Source: Roseateles chitinivorans (GTDB lineage Bacteria > Pseudomonadota > Gammaproteobacteria > Burkholderiales > Burkholderiaceae_C). Taken from it: 64,000 bases of DNA. This document shows, in pieces, positions 48,560 through 59,316 of this stretch. Location of the stretch: the NCBI RefSeq assembly GCF_002761755.1, contig NZ_PEOG01000008.1, forward strand, positions 62,001-126,000, written 5' to 3'. Within the stretch, counting starts at the first letter, position 1; each line of letters starts with the position of its first letter. The notes under the pieces are model-generated. The model was not told the origin of the DNA and did no database searches. It saw only the letters and a list, made by a program, of their open reading frames with translations. The translations under genes were made by a program, and so were the position numbers.

Positions 48560-49798
48560 TTACACCACCGCGCCGAGCTTGAAGATCGGCAGGTACATCG
48601 AGATCACGATGCCGCCGATCAGCGTACCCAGGAACACGATGATGATGGGCTCCATCAGGCTGGACAACGCCTTTACCGCATCGTCCACTTCTTCCTCGTA
48701 GAAATCGGCGGCCTTGCCCAGCATGTGGTCCAGCGAGCCGGACTCTTCGCCGATCGACGACATCTGCAGGACCATCACCGGGAAGATGCCTGTCGTCTGC
48801 ATCGAGGTCGTGAGCGACGCGCCGGTGGACACGTCGCGCTGGATCTTCTCGGTCGCCTCGACGAACACCGCGTTGCCGGAGGCGCCGCCCACCGAGTCCA
48901 GCGCTTCCACCAGCGGCACGCCCGCGGCGAACATGGTTGCCAGCGTGCGGGTCCATCGAGCGACCGCGGACTTGTAGATGAGCTGGCCGAAGACCGGGAT
49001 CTTCAGCAGCAGGCGGTCCATGAACTTCTGCATCTTCTCGGAGCGTTTCCAGCTCTGGAAGAAGAAGTACAGGCCGCCCCCGATGACGCCGAAGATCAGC
49101 CACCAGTAGGCGACGAAGATCTCCGACATGGCCATCACGAACAGGGTCGGCGCGGGGAGGTCGGCACCGAAGGACTTGAACACGTCCTTGAAGGCCGGGA
49201 TCACGAAGATCATGATGACGGCCGTCACGACGAAGGCCACCACCAGCACCGCGATCGGATAGGTCAGCGCCGACTTGATCTTGCCCTTCAGCGCGACCGT
49301 CTTCTCCTGGTAGATCGCGAGGCGGTCCAGCAGCGCTTCGAGGATACCGCCCTGCTCGCCGGCCTCGACCAGGTTGCAGTACAGCGCGTCGAAGTAGAGC
49401 GGGTGCTTGCGGAAAGCGGCCGAGAGCGACGTGCCGGTCTCGACGTCCTGACGGATGTCGGTCAGGAGCTTGGTCAGGCGGGGGTTGGGGCTACCGCGGG
49501 CGACGATGTCGAAGGCCTGCAGCAGCGGCACGCCGGCGCGCATCATCGTCGCCAGTTGGCGCGTGAAGACGGCGATGTCCTTCTGCTTGATGGACTTGCC
49601 GCCGGAGGTGCGTCGCTTCTTGACCTTGGTGACCAGGATGCCCTGGCGCCGCAGCGATGCACTGATGACGGCTTCACCGCCGGCACGCATCTCGCCGCGA
49701 ACGATCTTGCCGTTGCGGTCCTTGCCTTCCCATTCGAAGACGAATTCCTTGATGCCCTTGCTGGCCGCGCTCTTGCCGCTTGCGGTGGTCGTCGCCAT
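48560..49798 (-). CDS. pilC: Type IV pilus inner-membrane platform protein PilC
   Basis: A 412-residue GspF-family platform protein with two T2SSF domains (residues about 75-200 and 280-400). Each has a helical cytoplasmic part and a hairpin of membrane helices. FTRQLATMMRAGVPLLQAFDI and RTLATMFAAGVPLVEALDSVG mark the repeats. It couples the PilB/PilT ATPases to pilin extraction. A 125-base gap separates it from pilB. Confidence 0.95.
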   Translation of the reverse strand: MATTTASGKSAASKGIKEFVFEWEGKDRNGKIVRGEMRAGGEAVISASLRRQGILVTKVKKRRTSGGKSIKQKDIAVFTRQLATMMRAGVPLLQAFDIVARGSPNPRLTKLLTDIRQDVETGTSLSAAFRKHPLYFDALYCNLVEAGEQGGILEALLDRLAIYQEKTVALKGKIKSALTYPIAVLVVAFVVTAVIMIFVIPAFKDVFKSFGADLPAPTLFVMAMSEIFVAYWWLIFGVIGGGLYFFFQSWKRSEKMQKFMDRLLLKIPVFGQLIYKSAVARWTRTLATMFAAGVPLVEALDSVGGASGNAVFVEATEKIQRDVSTGASLTTSMQTTGIFPVMVLQMSSIGEESGSLDHMLGKAADFYEEEVDDAVKALSSLMEPIIIVFLGTLIGGIVISMYLPIFKLGAVV

Positions 49799-49923
49799 AT
49801 CACCTCCTGCCGTCGCGCCAGGTGACTGGCGCTCCCAATCTTTGAATCGTTCGAACGGTTCCGGTGGCCGGACGCCAGACGCGCGAACGCGGCGCCCGAG
49901 GACGCCGCGTCATGCCGCCGGTG
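49799..49923. other. pilB-pilC intergenic spacer with two palindromes
   Basis: It contains a perfect 10-base palindrome CGTTCGAACG (49848-49857) and a hairpin with arms ACGCGGCG/CGCCGCGT (49887-49894, 49903-49910) just past the pilB stop. Neither has a T run, so read-through into pilC is likely. Confidence 0.45.
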
Positions 49924-51657
49924 TCATTCGTTGGTGGCCGCCAGCACCTCTTCCAGTGTCGTGACGCCCGCCCGGACCTTGACCAGCCCGGACTGCCGCA
50001 AGTCCCGCACGCCATCGGCGCGGGCCTGTTCGGCGATGTCCATGGCCGTTCCCTCGGACAGGATGATCCGCTGAATCGCCTCGCTGATGGGCATCACTTG
50101 GTAAAGACCGACACGGCCTCGATAACCATTGTTGCAATTCGAGCAGCCGACGGCGCGGTACGGCTTCCAGCTGCCGTCGAGTTCCTGTTCGGCAAAGCCG
50201 GCGCGGATCAGCGCCTCGCGGGGATACTCGGCCGGCGCCTTGCAGTTTTCGCACAGGCGACGGGCCAGACGCTGGGCCGTGATCAGCAGGACGCTGGACG
50301 CGATGTTGAACGGCGCCACGCCCATGTTCAGCAGACGCGTCAGGGTGGTGGGGGCGTCGTTCGTGTGCAGCGTCGACATGACCATGTGGCCCGTCTGCGC
50401 CGCCTTGATGGCGATGTCGGCCGTTTCCAGGTCCCGGATCTCGCCGACCATGATGATGTCGGGATCCTGACGCAGGAAGGCCTTCAGCGCCGCGGAGAAG
50501 GTCAGCCCCGCCTTGTCGTTGACGTTGACCTGGTTGATGCCGGGCAGGTTGATTTCCGCCGGGTCTTCGACGGTCGAGATGTTGGTGCCGGGCTGGTTGA
50601 GGATATTCAGACAGGTGTACAGCGACACCGTCTTGCCGGAGCCGGTCGGGCCGGTGACCAGGATCATCCCGTAGGGGCGGTGGATGCATTGCAGCAACCG
50701 CTCCTTCTCGATCTTCTCGTAGCCCAGCGCCTCGATGCCCAGCTTCGCCGACGACGGGTCCAGGATCCGGATCACGATCTTTTCACCGAACAGGGTCGGC
50801 AGTGTCGAGACCCGGAAGTCGATTGCCTTGGAGCCGAACTTCAGCTTCATCCGGCCGTCCTGCGGGACGCGGCGCTCGGAGATGTCGAGTCGCGAGATCA
50901 CCTTGATGCGGGAGGACAGCTTGTCCTTGATCGCGATCGGAGGCTGCGTGATCTCGCGCAGTTCGCCGTCGACCCGGAAGCGCACCCGGTAGTGGTATTC
51001 GAACGGTTCGAAGTGGAGGTCCGACGCCCGCATGTTGATGGCGTCGACCAGCATCTTCTGCAGGAAGCGCACGACCGGCGCGTCCTCCACATCGGTGATG
51101 TCCTGCGACTCTTCCGGCGGTGGGGCGTCTTCCTCGGCGATGTCGAAGTCGAAGTCGTCGCCGGAGATCGCCTCCAGCGCCTCGGCGGTCGAGGCGGCGG
51201 TGATGCCGAGCAGCTTCGCCAGCTTGTCATGCTCGACGATGATCCATTCCGGCGTCAGCTGGGTCGCGAACTTGATGCGCTCGACCGCCTCCTGCTCCGT
51301 CGGATCGGCGCCGCCGATGAAGAGCCGGTTGCCGCGCCGCGCCAGCACCACGACCTGGTATTGCGCGGCCAGCTTGGCATCGATGATGTTCTGCGGGAGC
51401 TTGTGGGCGTCGACCGCGTTCAGGTCCAGCAGCGGCAACGCCAGCGCATGCGAGAGCGTGTGGGCCAGGTCCGACGGAGAGACGGTCCCGGAGGCCATGA
51501 CCGCGTTGACGAAGCTGGTCTTCTTCTCCCGCGCCAGCTTGACCAGGTCCTCGGCGGCCTGCGGCTTGAGCTTGCCCGCATGCACGAGCACGCGGGCAAC
51601 GCCGGACAGGGCGGACTGAGGGTGTTCGGCCAATGTGGTGTCCACGGATATCGCCAT
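49924..51657 (-). CDS. pilB: Type IV pilus extension ATPase PilB
   Basis: A 577-residue GspE-family hexameric ATPase powering pilus extension. The N-terminal MshEN-like domain spans about 1-150. The ATPase has Walker A GPTGSGKTVSLY (about residues 331-342), an Asp box (STVEDPAEINLPG), Walker B (DIIMVGEIRDLETADIA) and a His box. The zinc tetracysteine is CENC (about 464-467) and CSNC (about 503-506). The C-terminus ends LEEVLAATNE, as usual. It is the first gene of the pilBCD-coaE-zapD-yacG run. Confidence 0.96.
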   Translation of the reverse strand: MAISVDTTLAEHPQSALSGVARVLVHAGKLKPQAAEDLVKLAREKKTSFVNAVMASGTVSPSDLAHTLSHALALPLLDLNAVDAHKLPQNIIDAKLAAQYQVVVLARRGNRLFIGGADPTEQEAVERIKFATQLTPEWIIVEHDKLAKLLGITAASTAEALEAISGDDFDFDIAEEDAPPPEESQDITDVEDAPVVRFLQKMLVDAINMRASDLHFEPFEYHYRVRFRVDGELREITQPPIAIKDKLSSRIKVISRLDISERRVPQDGRMKLKFGSKAIDFRVSTLPTLFGEKIVIRILDPSSAKLGIEALGYEKIEKERLLQCIHRPYGMILVTGPTGSGKTVSLYTCLNILNQPGTNISTVEDPAEINLPGINQVNVNDKAGLTFSAALKAFLRQDPDIIMVGEIRDLETADIAIKAAQTGHMVMSTLHTNDAPTTLTRLLNMGVAPFNIASSVLLITAQRLARRLCENCKAPAEYPREALIRAGFAEQELDGSWKPYRAVGCSNCNNGYRGRVGLYQVMPISEAIQRIILSEGTAMDIAEQARADGVRDLRQSGLVKVRAGVTTLEEVLAATNE

Positions 51658-51962
51658 CGGTTGGGTCTTGCCGGATGCCCGGCGCTGGCGCCGGAACGAC
51701 CTCTCACTTTACCCCCTTGAACGAAGGGGTGGCGGTGGGGATGCCCCAGGCATTCACTGAAGTCTCACGCTTCGTGCAATTTCGGCCTTGGTCACTGGAA
51801 ATTGAGCGCGAAATGTGCGAGACCCTGGGAAGCCTCCGCGGGACGCAGCAACGCCTGACCCTGCGCCAGGCTTGGCAGGGTGTTGGCCAGCGGTTGCAGC
51901 AGTTGGGGAGCGCGCAAAGAAAAACGCCGCGAACCTTGCGATTCGCGGCGTTTTCGATGTCC
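51658..51962. other. Intergenic region between pilB and tRNA-Pro
   Basis: This 305-base stretch lacks a believable gene. The tRNA terminator hairpin occupies 51921-51954. The remainder, upstream of pilB, should hold the pilB promoter, but no clear -35/-10 pair was found. Confidence 0.5.
51921..51954 (-). terminator. Terminator downstream of tRNA-Pro
   Basis: Thirteen-base perfect arms AAAACGCCGCGAA/TTCGCGGCGTTTT with an 8-base loop. Because arms end in A and T runs it works in either direction; it lies 9 bases past the tRNA on the minus strand. Confidence 0.8.
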
Positions 51963-52039
51963 TGGTCGGGGTGAGAGGATTCGAACCTCCGGCCTCTACG
52001 TCCCGAACGTAGCGCTCTACCAGGCTAAGCTACACCCCG
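51963..52039 (-). tRNA. tRNA-Pro(CGG)
   Basis: Minus strand, 77 bases with encoded CCA. Acceptor stem CGGGGTG/CACCCCG, D-loop GCCTGGTAGAGC, anticodon stem CTACG/CGTAG around the loop TTCGGGA, giving anticodon CGG (reads CCG). The T-arm is GGAGGTTCGAATCCTC. It starts 26 bases after the ispB stop on the same strand, so it may be processed from the ispB transcript. Confidence 0.95.
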
Positions 52040-52065
52040 TTTTGGTCACTCGATCGAGAGTTCGT

Positions 52066-53052
52066 TCAAGAACTTCTCTCAACCGACTGAGCCGCAAATT
52101 CTAGCAGGCTTTCTTTCCACTTGGAAAGGGGTAGCGCCGACAAATGTTGTCGCGCCTGTGCGACTTCCGCGCGGGCTGCCTCGCGCGTCGCTTCCAGCGC
52201 GCCGGTGCGGCGCACGATCGCGACGATGTCCTGCAGCCGTTCCACCTCGCCATGCTCGATCGCGTGGCGGATCAGCGCGCGGTCCTCCTTGGTGCCGCGC
52301 TCCATGGCGATCAGCAGCGGCAGCGTCGGCTTGCCTTCGCGCAGGTCGTCGCCGACGTTCTTGCCCAGCGAATCGCTGGTGCCCTCGTAGTCCAGGGCGT
52401 CGTCAATCAGTTGGAAGGCGGTGCCCAGCGAGCGGCCATAACCGGCGCAGGCTTCCTCCAGCGCGGGCGGTGCGTCCGCGAGCACCGCGCCCAGGCGCGC
52501 ACTGGCTTCGAACAGCTTCGCCGTCTTGTATCGGATAACTCGCAAGTAGCTGTCGACGGCCACGTCCGGGTCATGCATGTTCATCAGCTGCAGGACCTCG
52601 CCCTCGGCGATCACGTTGGTCGCATCGGCCAGCACCTCGAGCACGCGCATCCGATTCACCGACACCATCATCTGGAAGGCGCGCGAATACAGGAAGTCGC
52701 CGACCAGCACGCTGGCCGCGTTGCCGAACATGGCGTTGGCTGTCTGCTTGCCGCGGCGCAGCGCGGATTCGTCGACCACGTCGTCGTGCAACAGGGTCGC
52801 GGTGTGGATGAACTCGACGACCGCCGCGAGCTCGCGGCTGGCGGGCGAGTCGGCGTCCAGCGCGTTGGCGAACATCAGCACCAGTTTCGGCCGCATCCGC
52901 TTGCCGCCGGCATGAATGATGTACGCGGAAATCTGGTTGATCAGCGCGACGTCCGATCGAAGCCGCTGCGCGATCACGGCATCGACTTCTTTCATCTGCG
53001 CATTCAGCGCCTCGAGGACCTCGGCAACAGGGGTAGAGGCAATGGGTTGCAC
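52066..53052 (-). CDS. ispB: Octaprenyl diphosphate synthase (trans-isoprenyl diphosphate synthase)
   Basis: A 328-residue polyprenyl synthase making the ubiquinone side chain. The two Asp-rich motifs are LLHDDVVDESALRRG (about residues 85-99) and QLIDDALDYEG (about 211-221). GGKRMRPKLVLM is the IPP site. The GTG at 53052 is chosen because it gives the normal N-terminus (VAEVLEALNAQMKEVDAVIA); an ATG at 52995 is an alternative, and the longer ATG frame from 53208 overruns the promoter region. It is divergent from rplU, a conserved arrangement. Confidence 0.94.
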   Translation of the reverse strand: MQPIASTPVAEVLEALNAQMKEVDAVIAQRLRSDVALINQISAYIIHAGGKRMRPKLVLMFANALDADSPASRELAAVVEFIHTATLLHDDVVDESALRRGKQTANAMFGNAASVLVGDFLYSRAFQMMVSVNRMRVLEVLADATNVIAEGEVLQLMNMHDPDVAVDSYLRVIRYKTAKLFEASARLGAVLADAPPALEEACAGYGRSLGTAFQLIDDALDYEGTSDSLGKNVGDDLREGKPTLPLLIAMERGTKEDRALIRHAIEHGEVERLQDIVAIVRRTGALEATREAARAEVAQARQHLSALPLSKWKESLLEFAAQSVERSS

Positions 53053-53080
53053 TCTGGACTCACGGTGAGGGGAAGCGCGG

Positions 53081-53086
53081 ATTATA
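53081..53086 (-). promoter_or_regulatory. -10 box of ispB promoter
   Basis: Minus strand reads TTCCTATAATCCGCG, a perfect TATAAT about 29 bases before the GTG start, with the same TTCCTATAATC context as in front of mrcA. No clear -35 was found. Confidence 0.5.
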
Positions 53087-53236
53087 GGAAGGCCGGCGCG
53101 GCGATCCTGGCTGAGCCTCGCGCTCCTGCGCACCCGCGCGAGTGGCTCGTCCTCGGCGACCTGTGCCGGAATGCGCGTCCTGGCGGTTCTGCGGGCGCAA
53201 AGCCCCATGGCTGCGGGCTTCGGCGCGTCTGCCGGT

Positions 53237-53266
53237 TTGCATCGGGGTGGGGGTCTGTGCTACATT
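53237..53266 (+). promoter_or_regulatory. Promoter of rplU-rpmA
   Basis: TTGCAT and TACATT (4/6) with an 18-base spacer, about 86 bases before rplU. The transcript would begin just before the leader hairpin at 53275. Confidence 0.5.
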
Positions 53267-53274
53267 CTCGGGCT

Positions 53275-53301
53275 CCGCATCTTTATGCGGTGTTTTTTCT
53301 T
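53275..53301 (+). promoter_or_regulatory. Terminator-like hairpin (possible attenuator) in the rplU leader
   Basis: Arms CCGCAT/ATGCGG with loop CTTT, then TGTTTTTTCTT, lying between the inferred promoter and the rplU start (53352). A terminator ahead of a ribosomal operon suggests attenuation or ribosomal-protein feedback. Confidence 0.5.
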
Positions 53302-53351
53302 GGGCGGTCGACGGAATGCTTCGTGGGTCGCTCGCATGTGAAAGGGCTGAT

Positions 53352-53663
53352 ATGTACGCGGTCATAAAAACCGGTGGCAAGCAATACAAGGTTGCTGCTG
53401 GCGAAAAGATCAAGGTAGAACAGATTGCTGCGGAAGTTGGCCAAGAGATCGTGATCGACCAGGTGCTGGCCGTCGGAAACGGCGCGGACCTCAAGATCGG
53501 GACTCCCTTGGTTGCTGGCGCCAGCGTCAAGGCCACCGTGGTGGCTCATGGCAAGCACGACAAGGTGCGCATCTTCAAGCTGCGTCGTCGCAAGCACTAC
53601 AAGAAGAGCCAAGGCCATCGCCAGACGTTCACCGAGCTGGAAATCAGCGCGGTCAACGGCTGA
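53352..53663 (+). CDS. rplU: 50S ribosomal protein L21
   Basis: A 103-residue L21 starting [20 protein letters not shown], with the [16 protein letters not shown] rRNA-binding segment near the end. The ATG at 53352 is fixed by the conserved N-terminus although the frame is open further upstream. A GAAAGGG ribosome site precedes it. It is cotranscribed with rpmA, 37 bases on. Confidence 0.97.
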   Translation: MYAVIKTGGKQYKVAAGEKIKVEQIAAEVGQEIVIDQVLAVGNGADLKIGTPLVAGASVKATVVAHGKHDKVRIFKLRRRKHYKKSQGHRQTFTELEISAVNG

Positions 53664-53700
53664 TCCTCGACTCACTCGCAATCTGATCAAGGAGTAATCC

Positions 53701-53958
53701 ATGGCACAGAAAAAGGGCGGCGGCTCGACACGAAACGGCCGCGACTCGAAGCCGAAGATGCTTGGCGTCAAGGTGTACGGCGGCCAGACCGTCTCGGCAG
53801 GCTCGATCATCGTCCGCCAGCGCGGCACGAAGTTCCACGCCGGCACCAACGTGGGCATGGGCAAGGACCACACGCTGTTCGCGCTGATCGACGGCACGGT
53901 GTCCTTCACCGTCAAGGGCGAAAACAGCCGCTCGACCGTCGTCGTCACGGCGGCCTGA
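53701..53958 (+). CDS. rpmA: 50S ribosomal protein L27
   Basis: An 85-residue L27 beginning [20 protein letters not shown], the flexible N-terminal tail that reaches the peptidyl transferase centre, then [15 protein letters not shown]. An AAGGAG site precedes the ATG. The last gene before the terminator. Confidence 0.98.
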   Translation: MAQKKGGGSTRNGRDSKPKMLGVKVYGGQTVSAGSIIVRQRGTKFHAGTNVGMGKDHTLFALIDGTVSFTVKGENSRSTVVVTAA

Positions 53959-54020
53959 GCGCGTTGATGTCCTGACGCCGTGAGGCGGAAGACCCGGTCT
54001 TCCGCTTCCGGCGGACCCAG

Positions 54021-54051
54021 AGCCCCGGCTTCGTCCGGGGCTTTGTTTTTT
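54021..54051 (+). terminator. Intrinsic terminator of rplU-rpmA
   Basis: Eight-base arms AGCCCCGG/CCGGGGCT with a 6-base loop, followed by TTGTTTTTT, 63 bases after rpmA. It separates the ribosomal genes from obgE, which therefore needs a promoter of its own in 54052-54189. Confidence 0.86.
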
Positions 54052-54180
54052 CGGCACCCGTTGCGATGGGCGTCCGCGCCGACCGCGAGCTCCGGCGAAA
54101 CCTGACTCGCTCCGATTCAAAGCATGTCCTTGCGCGGGAGCGCGGGGGCCTGAATTACGATAGCCCCGCTCCGGGACTGA

Positions 54181-55434
<1,254 letters not shown>

Positions 55435-55497
55435 ACGCGGTCCCGACATCGCCCTGACTTCCGGCTCCAGTCCACGACTCCCTCATCCTCCCATCGC

Positions 55498-56643
55498 ATG
55501 AGCAACGGCAACCTGAACGGCGAATTGACTGGTGTCCTGCGGGACGCGCGACGGATCGTCGTGAAGGTGGGTTCGAGCCTCGTGACCAACGAGGGACGGG
55601 GCGTGGATGCGGAGGCCATCGGCAACTGGTGTCGCCAGTTGGCGGAACTGGCCCGTGAGGGTCGCGAGGTGGTGATGGTCTCCAGCGGGGCGATCGCCGA
55701 AGGCATGAAGCGCCTGGGTTGGGCCAGCCGGCCGAAGGAACTGCACGAACTCCAGGCCGCTGCCGCCGTCGGCCAGATGGGCCTGGCGCAGATGTACGAG
55801 ACCAAGTTGCGCGAACAGGGGCTCACCAGTGCACAGGTGCTGCTGACGCACGCCGACCTGGCGGATCGCGAGCGCTATCTGAACGCGCGCTCGACCTTGC
55901 TGGCGCTGCTGCAGCATCGCGTGCTGCCGGTCATCAACGAGAACGACACGGTCGTCAACGACGAGATCAAGTTCGGCGACAACGACACGCTGGGCGCGCT
56001 GGTCGCGAACCTCGTCGAGGCCGATGCCCTGGTGATCCTGACGGATCAGAAGGGCCTGTACTCCGCCGACCCGCGCAAGGACCCGAATGCCCGCTTCATC
56101 GACCGCGCGACCGCCGGCAAGCCGGAGCTGGAGGAGATGGCGGGCGGCGCGGGGTCCAGCATCGGGCGGGGCGGCATGATCACCAAGATCCTGGCGGCCA
56201 AGCGGGCGGCGAGCAGCGGCGCCAACACGGTGATCGCCTGGGGCCGGGAGCCCGACGTGCTGCTGCGGCTGGCCCAAGGCGAGTCGATCGGCACGGCACT
56301 GATGGCGTCGACCGCCAAGCTGGCGGCGCGCAAGCAGTGGATGGTCGACCACCTGCAGCTGCGCGGGAAGGTGGTTGTCGATGCCGGCGCGGCCATCAAG
56401 CTGCGCGAGGAAGGCAAGAGCCTGCTGCCGATCGGCGTGCACGAGGTGTCCGGCGAGTTCCATCGCGGCGATGTCATTGCGGTCATCGACCTGACGGGCA
56501 AGGAGTTGGCGCGCGGCCTGACCAACTATGGCAGCGCCGAGGCGCGGCTGATCGCGCGCAAGCCATCCTTCGACATCGAGCGGGTGCTGGGGTATGCCGC
56601 CGAGCCGGAACTGATCCATCGCGACAACCTCGTGTTGCGCTGA
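55498..56643 (+). CDS. proB: Glutamate 5-kinase
   Basis: A 381-residue enzyme making glutamyl-5-phosphate, first step of proline synthesis. The amino acid kinase domain (about 15-265) has [46 protein letters not shown] and [11 protein letters not shown]-terminal PUA domain (about 290-375) follows. The start is the ATG at 55498. proA is not nearby. A bidirectional terminator follows. Confidence 0.96.
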   Translation: MSNGNLNGELTGVLRDARRIVVKVGSSLVTNEGRGVDAEAIGNWCRQLAELAREGREVVMVSSGAIAEGMKRLGWASRPKELHELQAAAAVGQMGLAQMYETKLREQGLTSAQVLLTHADLADRERYLNARSTLLALLQHRVLPVINENDTVVNDEIKFGDNDTLGALVANLVEADALVILTDQKGLYSADPRKDPNARFIDRATAGKPELEEMAGGAGSSIGRGGMITKILAAKRAASSGANTVIAWGREPDVLLRLAQGESIGTALMASTAKLAARKQWMVDHLQLRGKVVVDAGAAIKLREEGKSLLPIGVHEVSGEFHRGDVIAVIDLTGKELARGLTNYGSAEARLIARKPSFDIERVLGYAAEPELIHRDNLVLR

Positions 56644-56667
56644 TCGGTCGCCGCGACGCACAGGAAG

Positions 56668-56694
56668 AAAGGCGCCCAAGGGCGCCTTTGTCTT
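56668..56694. terminator. Bidirectional terminator between proB and rppH
   Basis: Ten-base arms AAAGGCGCCC/GGGCGCCTTT with two-base loop, flanked by GTCTTG on the plus side and TCTTCC on the minus side, between convergent genes. Confidence 0.78.
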
Positions 56695-56731
56695 GTCCGG
56701 GGCGGCGCCTCCTGCGCGGCACCGGTCCCGG

Positions 56732-57439
56732 TCAGTCCTTCGCCGGTTCCACCGAGCCGGTTTGGGGGGCGGCGGGCGACGAGGCGTCCCGACGCTCACG
56801 GGTCTCCTGGGCAGGACCTTCCGCGGCGTGCGCGGCGACTTCCGGCTCGTGAGGCCGATGGTCGGCGCGGTCGTGCCGGTGGTGATCCTGCTCGTTCGGT
56901 CCGCCATGGCGATCGCCGCGCGGCGCCGGACGCATGCCCGCCCGCAGGTAGCGATTGTGATGATTGAGCCGCGGCAGGAAGCGCGCGAGCTCGGTCAACG
57001 CCATCTGGTAGACGCCGCGCTTGAACTCGATCACGGCCTCCAGCGGAACCCAGTACTCGTTCCAGCGCCAGGCGTCGAACTCGGGATGGTCGGTCGCGCG
57101 CAGGTTCATGTCGCTGTCGCGACCGGTCATCTGGAGCAGGAACCAGATCTGCTTCTGCCCGCGATAGTGGCCGCGTGCGTCGCGCCGGATGAAGTGATCG
57201 GGAACCTCGTAGCGCAGCCAGTCGCGGGTACGCGCGATGATGCGCACGTGGTCTGCAGTGAGGCCCACTTCCTCATGCAGCTCTCTGAACATCGCCTGCT
57301 CGGGCGTTTCGCCATGCTTGATGCCCCCTTGGGGGAACTGCCAAGAATGGGTGCGTATGCGCTTGCCCCAGAACACCTCGTTCTTGTGGTTGAGCAGGAT
57401 GATGCCGACGTTGGGCCGGAAGCCTTCACGGTCGAGCAT
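56732..57439 (-). CDS. rppH: RNA pyrophosphohydrolase with His-rich C-terminal extension
   Basis: A 235-residue Nudix hydrolase that removes 5' pyrophosphate to start mRNA decay. [27 protein letters not shown] is the usual start. The Nudix box is [22 protein letters not shown]. The core ends near residue 165; E. coli RppH is 176 residues. The extra roughly 65 residues are His/Arg/Pro/Glu-rich and probably disordered. The ATG at 57439 is preferred; an in-frame ATG at 57502 adds a non-conserved stretch. It is divergent from proS. Confidence 0.93.
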   Translation of the reverse strand: MLDREGFRPNVGIILLNHKNEVFWGKRIRTHSWQFPQGGIKHGETPEQAMFRELHEEVGLTADHVRIIARTRDWLRYEVPDHFIRRDARGHYRGQKQIWFLLQMTGRDSDMNLRATDHPEFDAWRWNEYWVPLEAVIEFKRGVYQMALTELARFLPRLNHHNRYLRAGMRPAPRGDRHGGPNEQDHHRHDRADHRPHEPEVAAHAAEGPAQETRERRDASSPAAPQTGSVEPAKD

Positions 57440-57573
57440 AATCAACCTCAAATCATTCGTTGGATTGATTATTGCACCGGGCCTGAGCCCCGGCGCGATC
57501 ATCGCTAACCCTCGGTGGTGAACGGTTTTTCCGCGGCGGCATGGCTGACCGCGGACTTTTATTTTTTGCGCCC

Positions 57574-59316
57574 ATGAAAGCCTCCCAGTTCTTCGTCTCC
57601 ACGCTCAAGGAAGCCCCCGCCGACGCGGAAATCGTCAGCCACAAGCTCATGATGCGCGCCGGCATGATCAAGCGCCTGGGCGCCGGTATCTATAACTACA
57701 TGCCGATGGGCCTGCGGGTGATCCGCAAGGTCGAGCACATCATCCGGACCGAGATGAACCGGGCCGGCGCGGTCGAACTGCTGATGCCGGTCGTGCAGCC
57801 GGCGGAACTCTGGCAGGAAACCGGCCGCTTCGACAAGATGGGCCCCGAACTGCTGCGGGTGAAGGATCGCCACGGCCGCGACTTCATCATTCAGCCGACC
57901 TCGGAGGAGGTCATCACCGACATCGCGCGCCAGGAGCTGCGCAGCTACAAGCAGCTGCCGAAAAACTTCTATCACATCCAGACGAAGTTCCGCGACGAGC
58001 GCCGGCCCCGCTTCGGCATCATGCGCGGGCGCGAGTTCACGATGAAGGACGCGTACTCGTTCGACCGCGACAAGGACGCGGCCGGCCGCAGCTACGACAA
58101 CATGTATGCGGCCTACTGCCGGATCTTCGACCGCCTGGGCCTGCAATACCGCGCCGTGGCGGCGGACACCGGCGCGATCGGCGGCGACCGCTCGCATGAG
58201 TTCCAGGTCATCGCCGAAACCGGCGAGGACGCGATCATCTACTGCCCGACCAGCGACTACGCCGCCAACATCGAGCTGGCCGAGGCGCTGTTGCTGATCG
58301 CGACGCGCGGTGCGGCGACGCAGGCGCTGACCAAGACGCCGACGCCCGGCAAGGCGACCTGCGCCGACGTGGCCGAACTGCTCCAGCTGCCGCTGACGCA
58401 GACGGTGAAGTCGCTGGTGCTGGCGACCGACGAGCTCAACGAGCACGGCGAGGTCGTGAAGACGCAGGTCTGGCTGCTGCTGGTGCGCGGCGACCACGAC
58501 CTGAACGAGGTCAAGGCCGGCAAGCTGGAAGGGCTGAAGGGCGGCTTCCGCTTCGCGACCGCCGCGGAGATCGATGCCCACTTCGGCTGCAAGCCCGGCT
58601 ACCTGGGGCCGATCGGCCTGAAGCAGCCGGTCAAGGTCATCGCCGACCGCACGGTGGCGAACATGGCGGACTTCGTCTGCGGCGCCAACGAGGCGGACTT
58701 CCACTTCACCGGCGCCAACTGGGGCCGCGACCTGCCGGAGCCGGACCTGGTCGCCGACATCCGCAATGTCGTCGAAGGCGACCCGTCGCCGGACGGCAAG
58801 GGTGTGCTGGCGATCCAGCGCGGCATCGAGGTCGGCCATGTCTTCTATCTGGGCACGAAGTATTCGGCCGCGATGAACGCGACCTACCTGGACGAGAACG
58901 GCAAGCCGCAGCTGATGGAAATGGGCTGCTATGGCATCGGCGTGACCCGCATCCTGGGCGCGGCGATCGAGCAGAACCACGACGAGCGCGGCATCGTCTG
59001 GCCGGACTCGATCGCGCCCTTCACCGTGGTGGTCTGCCCGATCGGCATGGACCGCAACGAGGAGGTGAAGGCCGCCGCGACGAAGCTCTACGAGGAGCTG
59101 CTCGACCTCGGCATCGACGTGCTGCTGGATGACCGCGGCGAGCGCCCTGGCGCGATGTTCGCCGACTGGGAACTCGTCGGCGTGCCGCACCGCGTCGTCA
59201 TCTCCGATCGCGGCCTGAAGGAAGGCCAGGTCGAGGTCCAGGGCCGTCGCGATGCCGCCGCCACCAAGCTGGCGCTGGCCGATGTCGTCGCCCACCTGAA
59301 GCAACGCCTGGCGTGA
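57574..59316 (+). CDS. proS: Prolyl-tRNA synthetase (bacterial type with editing insertion)
   Basis: A 580-residue class II synthetase charging tRNA-Pro. It begins [20 protein letters not shown] and has motif 1 ([21 protein letters not shown]), motif 2 ([21 protein letters not shown]), the INS editing domain (about 230-395) and motif 3 ([18 protein letters not shown]). The ATG at 57574 is chosen over the in-frame ATG at 57541. A tRNA-Pro gene lies elsewhere in this window. The stop overlaps the next gene's GTG (GTGA). Confidence 0.97.
   Translation: MKASQFFVSTLKEAPADAEIVSHKLMMRAGMIKRLGAGIYNYMPMGLRVIRKVEHIIRTEMNRAGAVELLMPVVQPAELWQETGRFDKMGPELLRVKDRHGRDFIIQPTSEEVITDIARQELRSYKQLPKNFYHIQTKFRDERRPRFGIMRGREFTMKDAYSFDRDKDAAGRSYDNMYAAYCRIFDRLGLQYRAVAADTGAIGGDRSHEFQVIAETGEDAIIYCPTSDYAANIELAEALLLIATRGAATQALTKTPTPGKATCADVAELLQLPLTQTVKSLVLATDELNEHGEVVKTQVWLLLVRGDHDLNEVKAGKLEGLKGGFRFATAAEIDAHFGCKPGYLGPIGLKQPVKVIADRTVANMADFVCGANEADFHFTGANWGRDLPEPDLVADIRNVVEGDPSPDGKGVLAIQRGIEVGHVFYLGTKYSAAMNATYLDENGKPQLMEMGCYGIGVTRILGAAIEQNHDERGIVWPDSIAPFTVVVCPIGMDRNEEVKAAATKLYEELLDLGIDVLLDDRGERPGAMFADWELVGVPHRVVISDRGLKEGQVEVQGRRDAAATKLALADVVAHLKQRLA

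Noticed and set aside
49864-51720. 618-codon open frame antisense to pilB
   Set aside because: Shadow of pilB; composition typical of antisense GC-rich frames and no domains.
52025-52065. CTCGATCGAG palindrome between ispB and tRNA-Pro as a terminator
   Set aside because: Short stem and no T run on the minus strand; the clear terminator lies after the tRNA.
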